IMG/VR virus record: IMGVR_UViG_3300030012_004008
Span: 1 to 32,111 of that record
Strand: one strand, 5' to 3'
DNA length: 32,111 nucleotides
DNA from: a virus
The position numbers and the translations under genes were made by a program. The notes under the pieces were generated by a model that worked only from the letters and a program-made list of their open reading frames with translations, was not told the origin of the DNA and made no database searches. This document shows, in pieces, positions 4,710 through 10,973 of the stretch (its first letter is position 1; each line of letters begins with the position of its first letter).

Positions 4710-5147
4710 ATGACAAGAATCAATTTACAAGAGCGTTCGTTCTTTCCAACGGACTTATTATTTAGAAATTTCTTCGACACAAACTCAATGTTTCAATCTT
4801 ATGTTGATACTAAACCGAATTATCCGGTTGATGTATATACTAAAGATAATGAACTTTGTTTCGATATCGCTTGTGTCGGATTAGATAAAGAAGATATCGA
4901 CATACAAACTGAAGGCAATACATTAAAAGTTTCATACCAGAAACCTAGTATTGAATCTAATTCATCTGATGAAGAAGCTCCTGACTATATACACAAAGGT
5001 ATTACTAGAAAGAGTTTTGATATGGGATGGAAAATAAGTGCTAAATATAATTTAGATAATATTAGTGCTTCAATGAAAAATGGGTTATTAACTGTTACTA
5101 TTCCAGTAGCTAAAGAGTCACTACCAAAAATGGTTACAATAAAATAA
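4710..5147 (+). CDS. Small heat-shock protein (Hsp20 / alpha-crystallin family)
   Basis: A 145-residue ATP-independent chaperone of the Hsp20 family, which holds unfolding proteins for refolding. The N-terminal arm (SFFPTDLLFRNFFD, 10-23) is hydrophobic as in IbpA/Hsp20. The alpha-crystallin domain runs about 38-145: PVDVYTKDNELCFDIACVGLDKEDIDI, the conserved YIHKGITRKSF strand (93-103), and the family's NGLLTVTIP motif (124-132). A usual C-terminal I-x-I/V tail is represented by MVTIK. AGGAG sits 7-8 nt before ATG, one of the few good ribosome binding sites in this half. The gene is bounded by a perfect 14-bp inverted repeat. Hsp20 genes recur in marine T4-like phages, where they may protect or assist folding of capsid and tail proteins. 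Confidence 0.92.
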   Translation: MTRINLQERSFFPTDLLFRNFFDTNSMFQSYVDTKPNYPVDVYTKDNELCFDIACVGLDKEDIDIQTEGNTLKVSYQKPSIESNSSDEEAPDYIHKGITRKSFDMGWKISAKYNLDNISASMKNGLLTVTIPVAKESLPKMVTIK

Positions 5148-5153
5148 ATTAAA

Positions 5154-5167
5154 AACCTGCCTGTATT
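5154..5167 (+). repeat. Right 14-bp inverted repeat flanking hsp20
   Basis: AACCTGCCTGTATT at 5154-5167, the exact reverse complement of 4641-4654, begins 7 nt after the hsp20 gene. Confidence 0.8.
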
Positions 5168-5194
5168 TTAGTTTTAACTATATATATATAATAT

Positions 5195-5671
5195 ATGAAA
5201 GCAAAAAAACAAGTAATAAAATATCATACTGAAATAATAAATGGTGTATTACATATGGAATGTAGACGTTGTGGTCAGATGACTCCTTGCAGTCCTAATG
5301 CAACATCAGTATTATGCAGTGAATGTGTACGTGAGTTATATGAAAAAGACTTTCCTTTTAAACCTAGCTTAGGTTATGTACCTACTGGTAGACCTAGAGG
5401 TTGGGCATTTATGAAAGAATATATTGATAAAGATGGTAACGTTTATCATAGAGGTATCGAACAACCGAAATTAAAAGGAACTCTTAAACCAACTGTTATT
5501 AAAGCTAAACCACCTAAAAAAAGATTATCTAAAAAAGAAAAAGAACGTATACGGGTAGATGCTTTAGCTAAAATACATAAGCTAAAAAAAGATCTTAGTA
5601 AAGCTAAATTTAAAAAAGATATTAAAAAAATTAATTCTGAAATTAGAAAATTAAATAAATTAATTAAGTAG
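5195..5671 (+). CDS. CxxC zinc-ribbon protein with basic helical tail
   Basis: A 158-residue protein. Residues 23-44 hold two CxxC knuckles, C23-R-R-C26-G and C41-S-E-C44, a probable C4 zinc ribbon. A central part with aromatic residues and Gly/Pro follows (GYVPTGRPRGWAFMKEYIDKDG). From about 95 to the end it is very lysine-rich with heptad-like spacing, a basic coiled-coil tail suited to binding nucleic acid. It starts within an AT-only leader with no Shine-Dalgarno, after the right inverted repeat. Its stop codon abuts the TTG of the next promoter. A nucleic-acid-binding role is inference; no named family. Confidence 0.7.
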   Translation: MKAKKQVIKYHTEIINGVLHMECRRCGQMTPCSPNATSVLCSECVRELYEKDFPFKPSLGYVPTGRPRGWAFMKEYIDKDGNVYHRGIEQPKLKGTLKPTVIKAKPPKKRLSKKEKERIRVDALAKIHKLKKDLSKAKFKKDIKKINSEIRKLNKLIK

Positions 5672-5702
5672 TTGGTTATATTAATTATTTTTCTTATATT
5701 AA
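5672..5702 (+). promoter_or_regulatory. TTG-N20-TATATTAA promoter for the operon from 5730
   Basis: TTG 5672-5674 starts at the base after the upstream stop codon; 20-nt spacer; TATATTAA 5695-5702. Drives the operon that ends with the late sigma factor. Leader about 20 nt, with GGAG before ATG 5730. Confidence 0.75.
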
Positions 5703-5729
5703 GTAATAATTAACTAATGGAGAAAGAAT

Positions 5730-5975
5730 ATGACTCATAAAGAACGATTATATAACGCTTTAAAAAGCGAATGCGAATCAGATATTAATGAAGCTTTATT
5801 AACTTTAGATATGTGCTTCAATAACCCTACTGCAATAGGTGAACATACATCTGAGCATTTTCTTAAAGAAGCATCTAAAGCTTTAGATAAATTAACTGAA
5901 GCTAGAGATAGAATCGATGTACTTAATACATATCTTGAAGGTTCAATTGGTAATAAAAAACTTTTAAACGAATAA
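5730..5975 (+). CDS. Hypothetical small helical protein
   Basis: An 81-residue acidic, fully helical-looking protein (MTHKERLYNALKSECESDINEALLTLD...), with a GGAG ribosome binding site 8 nt upstream. No motif recognised. It is the first gene of the operon transcribed from 5672-5702; the transglycosylase gene follows after 2 nt, so their translation is coupled. Confidence 0.7.
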   Translation: MTHKERLYNALKSECESDINEALLTLDMCFNNPTAIGEHTSEHFLKEASKALDKLTEARDRIDVLNTYLEGSIGNKKLLNE

Positions 5976-5977
5976 AT

Positions 5978-6556
5978 ATGAAAGATAAAGTAGCAGTGTT
6001 TTTAACTATAGCACTTGTATTTATAGCATCTACGTATGTTATTATGATGAGTGTTGGTTATAAAAACGATATTAATAATTTAGAAAAAACTAATCAAAAA
6101 ATTATATTAGCTAATGATAGCTTAAAATGTGTTATTGATTCCCTTAATACTGAACTTAAAAAATTTGATATTAAATATCAATATGATGAAATAAAGAAAG
6201 ATATTAAGGATATTATAGATGCTATAATATTTGTTGAGAGTTCTGATAATGATTCTGCTTATAGAGAATCTGAAGACGCTGTAGGTTGCTTACAAATAAG
6301 ACAGACTATGGTAAACGATATTAATAGAATATTAAAAAGAAAAGGTTCTAATCTACGTTATACATATAATTGTAGATGGGATAGAACTAAATCTATAGAA
6401 ATGTTTAATATATTTATCGATCATTATAATCTAACAACTGCTGAAGAAATGGCAAGATGTTGGAATGGTGGTCCTAGAGGAATAAATAATCCATATACAT
6501 TAGGTTATTGGAATAAAGTAGAAAACGAATTAGAGGAAAGTTATGCATCTAGATGA
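5978..6556 (+). CDS. Membrane-anchored lytic transglycosylase-like protein
   Basis: A 192-residue protein with one N-terminal membrane segment (about 5-26), a coiled-coil stalk (30-65) and a C-terminal lysozyme-like SLT domain (about 78-180). The domain shows the catalytic glutamate in IIFVESS (E87), the G-C-L-Q-I motif (103-107) that matches G-x-x-Q-I of lytic transglycosylases, and WNGGP (162-166) in place of the usual YNGG. It would cleave the MurNAc-GlcNAc bond of peptidoglycan. The uncleaved-looking anchor suggests the domain faces the periplasm while tethered to the inner membrane, as in signal-anchor-release endolysins; this is inference. It overlaps the next gene by 14 nt. No holin lies beside it; the small membrane protein at 8451 is a candidate. 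Confidence 0.75.
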   Translation: MKDKVAVFLTIALVFIASTYVIMMSVGYKNDINNLEKTNQKIILANDSLKCVIDSLNTELKKFDIKYQYDEIKKDIKDIIDAIIFVESSDNDSAYRESEDAVGCLQIRQTMVNDINRILKRKGSNLRYTYNCRWDRTKSIEMFNIFIDHYNLTTAEEMARCWNGGPRGINNPYTLGYWNKVENELEESYASR

Positions 6557-7307
6557 AAATAAAATAGCAGAAAATTGGGGTATATTAATAGATAAAATAA
6601 ATCTTAACTTCAAAGGCGAGCGTAAAGATAAACTTATTGAAATGTATACATTCTTTCAGGATAGAATGATGTTAATGCCTGCATCAAGTTTCGAACATTT
6701 TCATAATTGTTTTGCTGGAGGTTATGTTGATCATATTATTAGAGTAATGGATTGTGCTGATAAAGTTTATACGTCATGGAAAGATATGGGATCTGATTGT
6801 TCTGGTTATACTTATGAAGAGTTAATGTTTGCTGCTCTTAATCATGATCTTGGTAAAGTAGGTACGCAAGAGCTAGAAATGTATAAACCTAACCCTTCAG
6901 AATGGCATAGAAAAAATCAAGGTAAGATATACGAAATTAATCCTGAAATACCTTTCATGTCTGTACCTGATAGATCTTTACTACTACTTAACGAGTTTGG
7001 TATTACGTTCAATCAAAATGAAATGATGGGTATTAAGTTGCATGATGGTCTATATGATGATTCTAATAAACCTTATTTTGTAGCATTTAGACCTGAATCG
7101 AGAATGAGAATTAACTTGCCTATTATATTACATCATGCTGATCATATGGCAAGTCAAATAGAATATGAGATGTGGAAATCTGATTCTTCAACGATAGTTA
7201 AAGAAACTAAAAAAGTAGCTCGTAAAGCTAATAACTCTAAAAATATATCAGGTGCGAGCGATTCAGCTAAAGATTTATTTAAAGATTTATTTGGAGATAC
7301 TAAATGA
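6543..7307 (+). CDS. HD-domain phosphohydrolase
   Basis: A 254-residue protein with a full HD metal site: H64 (GGYVDH), H101-D102 (ALNHDLGKVG), H167-D168 (IKLHDG) and D200 (ILHHADHMA). HD enzymes hydrolyse phosphate esters such as dNMPs, nucleotide triphosphates, cyclic nucleotides or (p)ppGpp using divalent metals. There is no RelA synthetase-like part and no dNTPase-specific motif I can name, so the substrate stays open; nucleotide recycling in the infected cell is the simplest idea. The last 40 residues are Lys/Ser-rich and probably flexible. AGAGGAAAG precedes the ATG, inside the transglycosylase gene; the stop overlaps the next start as ATGA. Confidence 0.85.
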   Translation: MHLDENKIAENWGILIDKINLNFKGERKDKLIEMYTFFQDRMMLMPASSFEHFHNCFAGGYVDHIIRVMDCADKVYTSWKDMGSDCSGYTYEELMFAALNHDLGKVGTQELEMYKPNPSEWHRKNQGKIYEINPEIPFMSVPDRSLLLLNEFGITFNQNEMMGIKLHDGLYDDSNKPYFVAFRPESRMRINLPIILHHADHMASQIEYEMWKSDSSTIVKETKKVARKANNSKNISGASDSAKDLFKDLFGDTK

Positions 7308-7591
7308 TAACTACTATAGTTATATTATCAGTATTGTTAATTATAAGTATATTTTGTATAATTAATTTGTTGTTAAAGCTTGAAAAGATAGATGATCAAT
7401 TAAGTGATTCAATATCAACATTAGATAATATATATGCTGATATTACTAATGCAATTAATACAATGAGAAAGATAGATAGTAAAGGAGCTTTTGAAGCTGA
7501 TGATGAAACCGGTACAGTATTTACTGCTCTTAAAGGTGTAATAGATGAGCTTAACGTAAAATATAATATTAAAGAGAATATAGATGAGTAA
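7304..7591 (+). CDS. Small membrane-anchored coiled-coil protein
   Basis: A 95-residue protein with one N-terminal transmembrane segment (about 4-24: TIVILSVLLIISIFCIINLL) and a short helical, acidic remainder (25-95) with coiled-coil spacing. The topology is probably N-in with a cytoplasmic helical domain, or the reverse. It starts inside the stop codon of the HD gene (ATGA) with GGAG at -10 and overlaps the sigma gene by 8 nt, so it belongs to the same operon. Function unknown; membrane-protein links to lysis or to inhibition of superinfection are only guesses. Confidence 0.7.
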   Translation: MITTIVILSVLLIISIFCIINLLLKLEKIDDQLSDSISTLDNIYADITNAINTMRKIDSKGAFEADDETGTVFTALKGVIDELNVKYNIKENIDE

Positions 7592-8351
7592 AACACCAGT
7601 TGAATTATTTTATATCAATTTACAAAAAAAGCTTATAGAAGCTAATAAAATAGATAACACTCCTAAGCGTGGTAGACCTAGAAAAAATAAATTATATTTT
7701 ACTCAAGATACTGAAGATGCTATTATAGCATACAATCAAGAAGAAAGAAACGATTTACGCAATAAAGTTTTTAACGATCATATTTATAAACCGTTAAAAA
7801 AGATGGCAGAAAATTTAATTCATAGATATAAATTTTATCACTTTGATGCTGCTTCAAGAGATGTTGAGCATGAAGTTATAGCTTTCTTACTAGAGAAGTT
7901 ACCTAAATATACTCAAGATAAAGGTAAAGCATTTTCTTATTTTTCAATAGTTGCTAAAAATTATTTGATACAAAATAATTATAAACATTATAATAGAAAG
8001 AAAGGTAAAGCACCTATTATGGATATAGATAGGCAGCGTAATATAACTAATGAATTAATTAGAGATGAATATAGAAATGAAGTGCAAGATTTCTATCATC
8101 TATTTATTGAACACGCAGAAAAAAATATAGAAAAAATAATAAGATATAAGAGAGATATTCCTATAGCTTATGCAGTCTTACAAATATTTAAAAATTGTGA
8201 GAATATTGAAACGTATAACAAAAAAGCCTTATACATTATGGTACGTGAAATGGTGAATGTAAAAACACAATATATTACACGTGTTGTAAATATACTAAAG
8301 AAAGAGTACAAAAGACTTTTTGAAATTTATAAGGTTAGTAACCTTCGTTGA
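7584..8351 (+). CDS. Late-transcription sigma factor, T4 gp55-like
   Basis: A 255-residue sigma-like protein. Residues about 62-140 look like sigma region 2: a helix that packs on the core polymerase (NDHIYKPLKKMAENLIHRY), then DVEHEVIAFLLEKLPKYT and GKAFSYFSIVAKNYLIQ, the pattern seen in T4-like gp55 proteins (E/D-V-x-E-x-I-x-x-L-L-E-K-L-P-K-Y and K-A-F-S-Y-F). It would direct host RNA polymerase to phage late promoters. It is longer than T4 gp55 (185 residues). The N terminus carries KRGRPRK (28-34), a canonical AT-hook core that T4 gp55 lacks. It is the last gene of the 5730 operon, fitting middle expression before the virion genes. The overlap of 8 nt with the membrane-protein gene implies coupling. 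Confidence 0.8.
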   Translation: MSKTPVELFYINLQKKLIEANKIDNTPKRGRPRKNKLYFTQDTEDAIIAYNQEERNDLRNKVFNDHIYKPLKKMAENLIHRYKFYHFDAASRDVEHEVIAFLLEKLPKYTQDKGKAFSYFSIVAKNYLIQNNYKHYNRKKGKAPIMDIDRQRNITNELIRDEYRNEVQDFYHLFIEHAEKNIEKIIRYKRDIPIAYAVLQIFKNCENIETYNKKALYIMVREMVNVKTQYITRVVNILKKEYKRLFEIYKVSNLR

Positions 8352-8352
8352 T

Positions 8353-8463
8353 ATGTATATTATGAAAAATGGTTATAACAATCAAGGTAAAGGTTATAAA
8401 AATCGCGATGGCAATAATGCCGCAAAATCAAATAATTTAAGGAGAATACTATGGATTCAGTAA
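8353..8463 (+). CDS. Possible 36-residue Asn/Lys/Gly-rich peptide
   Basis: A frame opens at ATG 8353 directly after the sigma gene (MYIMKNGYNNQGKGYKN...) and closes 10 nt inside the next gene. Its composition, rich in Asn, Gly, Lys and Tyr, is not that of random AT-rich sequence, and the overlapping end would couple it to the gene at 8451. No ribosome binding site and no known family. It may be noncoding leader. Confidence 0.25.
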   Translation: MYIMKNGYNNQGKGYKNRDGNNAAKSNNLRRILWIQ

Positions 8464-8675
8464 TGAAATATGTAACAGGATTTTTCGGTGGTCTTATGAC
8501 TATCATGATGGCAGTTTTGCCTGTAACAATCCTATGGCAAGTTCTTACAGGAACAAAAGTTTTCGGAATGGATGTGATTGCTAATTTAACTGGTTTAATT
8601 AATCAGTTAGGAGAAGCCGGATTCGTTGGACTAGTTGTATTAGTCATCGTTGCATCTTTTTTCACGAAAAAGTAA
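8451..8675 (+). CDS. Small two-span membrane protein, holin candidate
   Basis: A 74-residue protein with two hydrophobic segments (about 9-32 and 55-70), a short polar loop with Gly/Asn between them (TGLINQLGEAG) and a Lys-rich C terminus (FFTKK). Size and topology fit small class II-type holins, which make inner-membrane holes for lysis, and a peptidoglycan-cleaving enzyme is encoded 2 kb upstream. Many small phage membrane proteins look alike, however, so this is only a candidate. AGGAG stands 8 nt before the ATG. A strong terminator follows at 8709-8739, making this the last gene before the virion cluster. Confidence 0.6.
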   Translation: MDSVMKYVTGFFGGLMTIMMAVLPVTILWQVLTGTKVFGMDVIANLTGLINQLGEAGFVGLVVLVIVASFFTKK

Positions 8676-8708
8676 TGTGAGATAGTTACTTATGAAATAC
8701 TAGTATAG

Positions 8709-8739
8709 AAAAGCGTCTATAGAAATATAGGCGCTTTTT
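8709..8739 (+). terminator. Rho-independent terminator
   Basis: Thirteen base pairs, 8709-8721 with 8726-8738 (one G.U pair), closed by a GAAA tetraloop (8722-8725) and running into a T-run. It separates the early/middle operon from the virion cluster, whose promoter box begins 10 nt later. Confidence 0.88.
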
Positions 8740-8748
8740 AATTTTCAA

Positions 8749-8758
8749 TATATTTATA
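8749..8758 (+). promoter_or_regulatory. TATTTATA (late-type) box before the virion cluster
   Basis: TATTTATA at 8751-8758 within AATATATTTATATATAC, 15 nt before ATG 8774 and just after the terminator. No TTG element at the right distance. One-box architecture fits a gp55-dependent late promoter. Confidence 0.5.
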
Positions 8759-8773
8759 TATACGGAGTAATAT

Positions 8774-9115
8774 ATGGATAACAAAGAAGAAATATTTGAA
8801 GGTAAAACTTTTGATAGCTTATTAAAAGATATTTACGATAATTCAAAACGTAAAGAAACTCAAATACAAATATTAATTACTGAACTTAAACCTATGATTA
8901 AAAATATAGGTGATGCAGTAATTATAGTTCCTTTAATAAAAGACTATATGGAGATAGCAGTAAAGAACGATGAAGCACTTATTAAGATGGCAGCTATAGT
9001 CCAGAAAGCTCAAAATAGATCTGGTGGTTCAGATGATAACTTAATGTTAACTGAAGCTGAAAAAGAACAGTTAATAGCACAAGTAGAAAGAGTAGGAGTA
9101 ACTAAAAATGTCTAA
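8774..9115 (+). CDS. Hypothetical helical protein, first gene of virion cluster
   Basis: A 113-residue, mainly helical protein (NKEEIFEGKTFDSLLKDIYDNSKRKETQIQILITELKPMI). The phrase KRKETQIQILITELKPMIKN and the mid-helix IKDYMEIAVKNDEALIKMAAIVQ resemble small proteins in T4-like marine phages that precede tail genes, but I cannot name it. GGAG precedes the ATG, and the last 8 nt overlap the next gene. Because it is co-transcribed with structural genes it may be a tail-assembly or baseplate accessory factor. Confidence 0.6.
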   Translation: MDNKEEIFEGKTFDSLLKDIYDNSKRKETQIQILITELKPMIKNIGDAVIIVPLIKDYMEIAVKNDEALIKMAAIVQKAQNRSGGSDDNLMLTEAEKEQLIAQVERVGVTKNV

Positions 9116-10169
9116 ATATGCTGATTCTGGTGAATTAATTGAATCTAGTTTTTCTAGAGGAGCACCTCCTCGTAAAAGTTCGATATCAGGTATGGAGCAT
9201 GCAATGGGTACAGTAGTGCAGGTTCTAGCAGGTAATGAGGAGGATTATAGAGGTATTGGAGATATTTTAGTACAAATAAAAAATACAAATGCTGTACTCG
9301 AAGAACATACCGTTTCTCCATTGAATCCATTTCAATTTACTGTACCTATACCTAATGAATTAGTTCATTGTATTAAAGATGGTATAACAGGGGAATGGTA
9401 TTATACTGGTATAGCTCCTGATAGAGGTCTTATAAACTTTCTAATGAATGGACATCAAACTATTGAACTACCTGATGAAGGTGATGGTACTGAATCACAA
9501 GCATTATATACAGGTGATTATTTTGTAGCTATGCCTAATCTTGCTAGGACAATAGATGTGTTTGAAGGGACTACATTACTTCAAGGAAGATATGGTCAAA
9601 GTTTAAGATTCGATGGTTCAAATCCTAAAGTAGATGTACCTTGGAAAAGCTCTCAAGGGGGTGCAAGTCCTATTACTATTTTACGTAACGGATATGTACC
9701 TATCGAACAATTAAATGCAGATGCTTCTTCTATTTATTTAACATCTGATCAAGAAATTGATTTACCATTACTAGCAACATTACCTACAGACTTAGAAAAT
9801 AATAAAGATAATTTTGGTCAAGCTCAAATTATATTATATAGCGATAGATTAGTTCTAGGAACATCTTCTGATTCAATTATTTTATCATCAGCTGATACTA
9901 TAGCATTATGTACACAAAACTGGCAACATGATGTTGATTCAGTTTTAGATTTAATGGAAGCTCTTTTAGGTGAAGTTGAAAAATTAAATACTGAAGTAAG
10001 AGCTATAGCTCAAGCAAGTGCTACACAAACTTTTCCTGTACCTATAGTTGGTTCTACTTTATTAAGTGTACAATCACCTACATTTTCAGCATCTACTAAT
10101 AAGGTAATAACTATTGGTCAGCAACTAAAACAATTAAAAAACAATTTGGATTCATTAAAGCAAAAATAA
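9108..10169 (+). CDS. Virion structural protein, possible gp5-like baseplate hub/spike
   Basis: A 353-residue protein. The N-terminal half has an OB-fold-like beta-rich region (GTVVQVLAGNEEDYRGIGDILVQIKNTNA). Residues about 160-180 contain E-G-x-x-L-L-Q-G-R-Y-G-Q-S-L-R-F-D-G, and 240-270 contain YSDRLVLGTSSDSIILSSADTIAL, phrases I associate with gp5-type hub/central-spike proteins of T4-like phages, where the gp5 N terminus is an OB domain. No lysozyme domain is present, unlike T4 gp5. A coiled coil closes the protein (LDLMEALLGEVEKLNTEVRAI, then IGQQLKQLKNNLDSLKQK). AGGAG precedes the ATG. It sits before the gp25-gp6 wedge genes. Structural: likely; exact role: uncertain. Confidence 0.55.
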   Translation: MSKYADSGELIESSFSRGAPPRKSSISGMEHAMGTVVQVLAGNEEDYRGIGDILVQIKNTNAVLEEHTVSPLNPFQFTVPIPNELVHCIKDGITGEWYYTGIAPDRGLINFLMNGHQTIELPDEGDGTESQALYTGDYFVAMPNLARTIDVFEGTTLLQGRYGQSLRFDGSNPKVDVPWKSSQGGASPITILRNGYVPIEQLNADASSIYLTSDQEIDLPLLATLPTDLENNKDNFGQAQIILYSDRLVLGTSSDSIILSSADTIALCTQNWQHDVDSVLDLMEALLGEVEKLNTEVRAIAQASATQTFPVPIVGSTLLSVQSPTFSASTNKVITIGQQLKQLKNNLDSLKQK

Positions 10170-10177
10170 ACTTGCAT

Positions 10178-10187
10178 TATATTTATA
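10178..10187 (+). promoter_or_regulatory. TATTTATA (late-type) box before 10216
   Basis: TTATATTTATAATATATACC, with TATTTATA at 10180-10187, begins 10 nt after the preceding stop codon; TTA rather than TTG lies 20 nt upstream of TATATTTA. Leader about 20 nt with GGAG. Confidence 0.5.
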
Positions 10188-10215
10188 ATATATACCATAC
10201 ATATGGAGAGAAATA

Positions 10216-10557
10216 ATGAGTAAAATAAATAAATTAGCAACAGTTATAAGAAAAATAGTACGAGAAGAAGTACAAAGAGAAGTTAAAAAAGTTATAAGTG
10301 AAAATAGAGAAGTAAAAGAAAAATTAACATTAACGGAAGCTATAGCTCAAACAGAGCAAGAAGATTATCCGACAATGAATACATTTAATGCAGCAGATGC
10401 AAGAGCAGGTTTTGCTGCTATGCAAAATAACAATATGCAACCAACAGCGTTTGAAGGTCATAATGGTAGAGTGATTCCTGAGTCTAGTATAGACCCATCA
10501 GTTACTAAAGCTATGACACGAGATTATTCTGAATTAGTAAAAAGGTTTAAAAAATAA
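10216..10557 (+). CDS. Hypothetical virion-associated protein
   Basis: A 113-residue protein. Residues 1-50 form a strongly basic amphipathic helix (KLATVIRKIVREEVQREVKKVISE), followed by a polar, Met/Asn/Gln-rich middle (MNTFNAADARAGFAAMQNNNMQ) and a basic end (YSELVKRFKK). I know no named family. It shares its final base with the start codon of gp25 (10557), so the two are translationally coupled, and a late-type promoter box lies upstream. Basic-helix proteins in this place may be assembly chaperones or minor virion proteins. Confidence 0.6.
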   Translation: MSKINKLATVIRKIVREEVQREVKKVISENREVKEKLTLTEAIAQTEQEDYPTMNTFNAADARAGFAAMQNNNMQPTAFEGHNGRVIPESSIDPSVTKAMTRDYSELVKRFKK

Positions 10558-10973
10558 TGGCAAAAATAGTACGAGGTGTAACAGCAGAAGGATTATCAGC
10601 TACAGGAGATGCAGCTGTAGGAATGAAGTTTCCTATAAAACCTTTTTCTCCTGATTTGAATTATACTACTGCTAAACAAATCGATACTAATTTAAGAAAT
10701 CTTATTTTAACTATTAAAGGTGAACGTGTTATGCAACCTAATTTTGGTAGCGATGTTTATTTTTTACTTTTCGAACAGCTTGACGAAGCAACTTTATCTG
10801 CAGCTGCAGTAGAAGCTATCCGAGATGCTACCGAAAGATGGATGCCGTATATTGATGTAGTTTTAGTTGATGTAGAAATGAGACAATCAGAACATATATG
10901 TAACATTAATATTAACTATCGAGTTGCTGAACTTAATATTGAAAATACTTTAAATCTTGCGGTGAGAATATAA
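10557..10973 (+). CDS. Baseplate wedge protein, gp25-like
   Basis: A 138-residue protein of the T4 gp25 / W-like sheath-initiator family (T4 gp25 has 132). The hallmark is GERVMQPNFGSDVYFLLFE (about 55-73), with the conserved R-x-x-x-P-x-F-G-x-x-x-x-x-x-L-F-E pattern, preceded by a helix (TNLRNLILTI) and followed by a helix (AAAVEAIRDATERW) and a final beta hairpin. It belongs to the inner baseplate and initiates sheath polymerisation in contractile tails. ATG shares one base with the previous stop and its own stop abuts gp6 (10973), the conserved gp25-gp6 pair, both expressed from the late-type promoter at 10178. Confidence 0.9.
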   Translation: MAKIVRGVTAEGLSATGDAAVGMKFPIKPFSPDLNYTTAKQIDTNLRNLILTIKGERVMQPNFGSDVYFLLFEQLDEATLSAAAVEAIRDATERWMPYIDVVLVDVEMRQSEHICNININYRVAELNIENTLNLAVRI

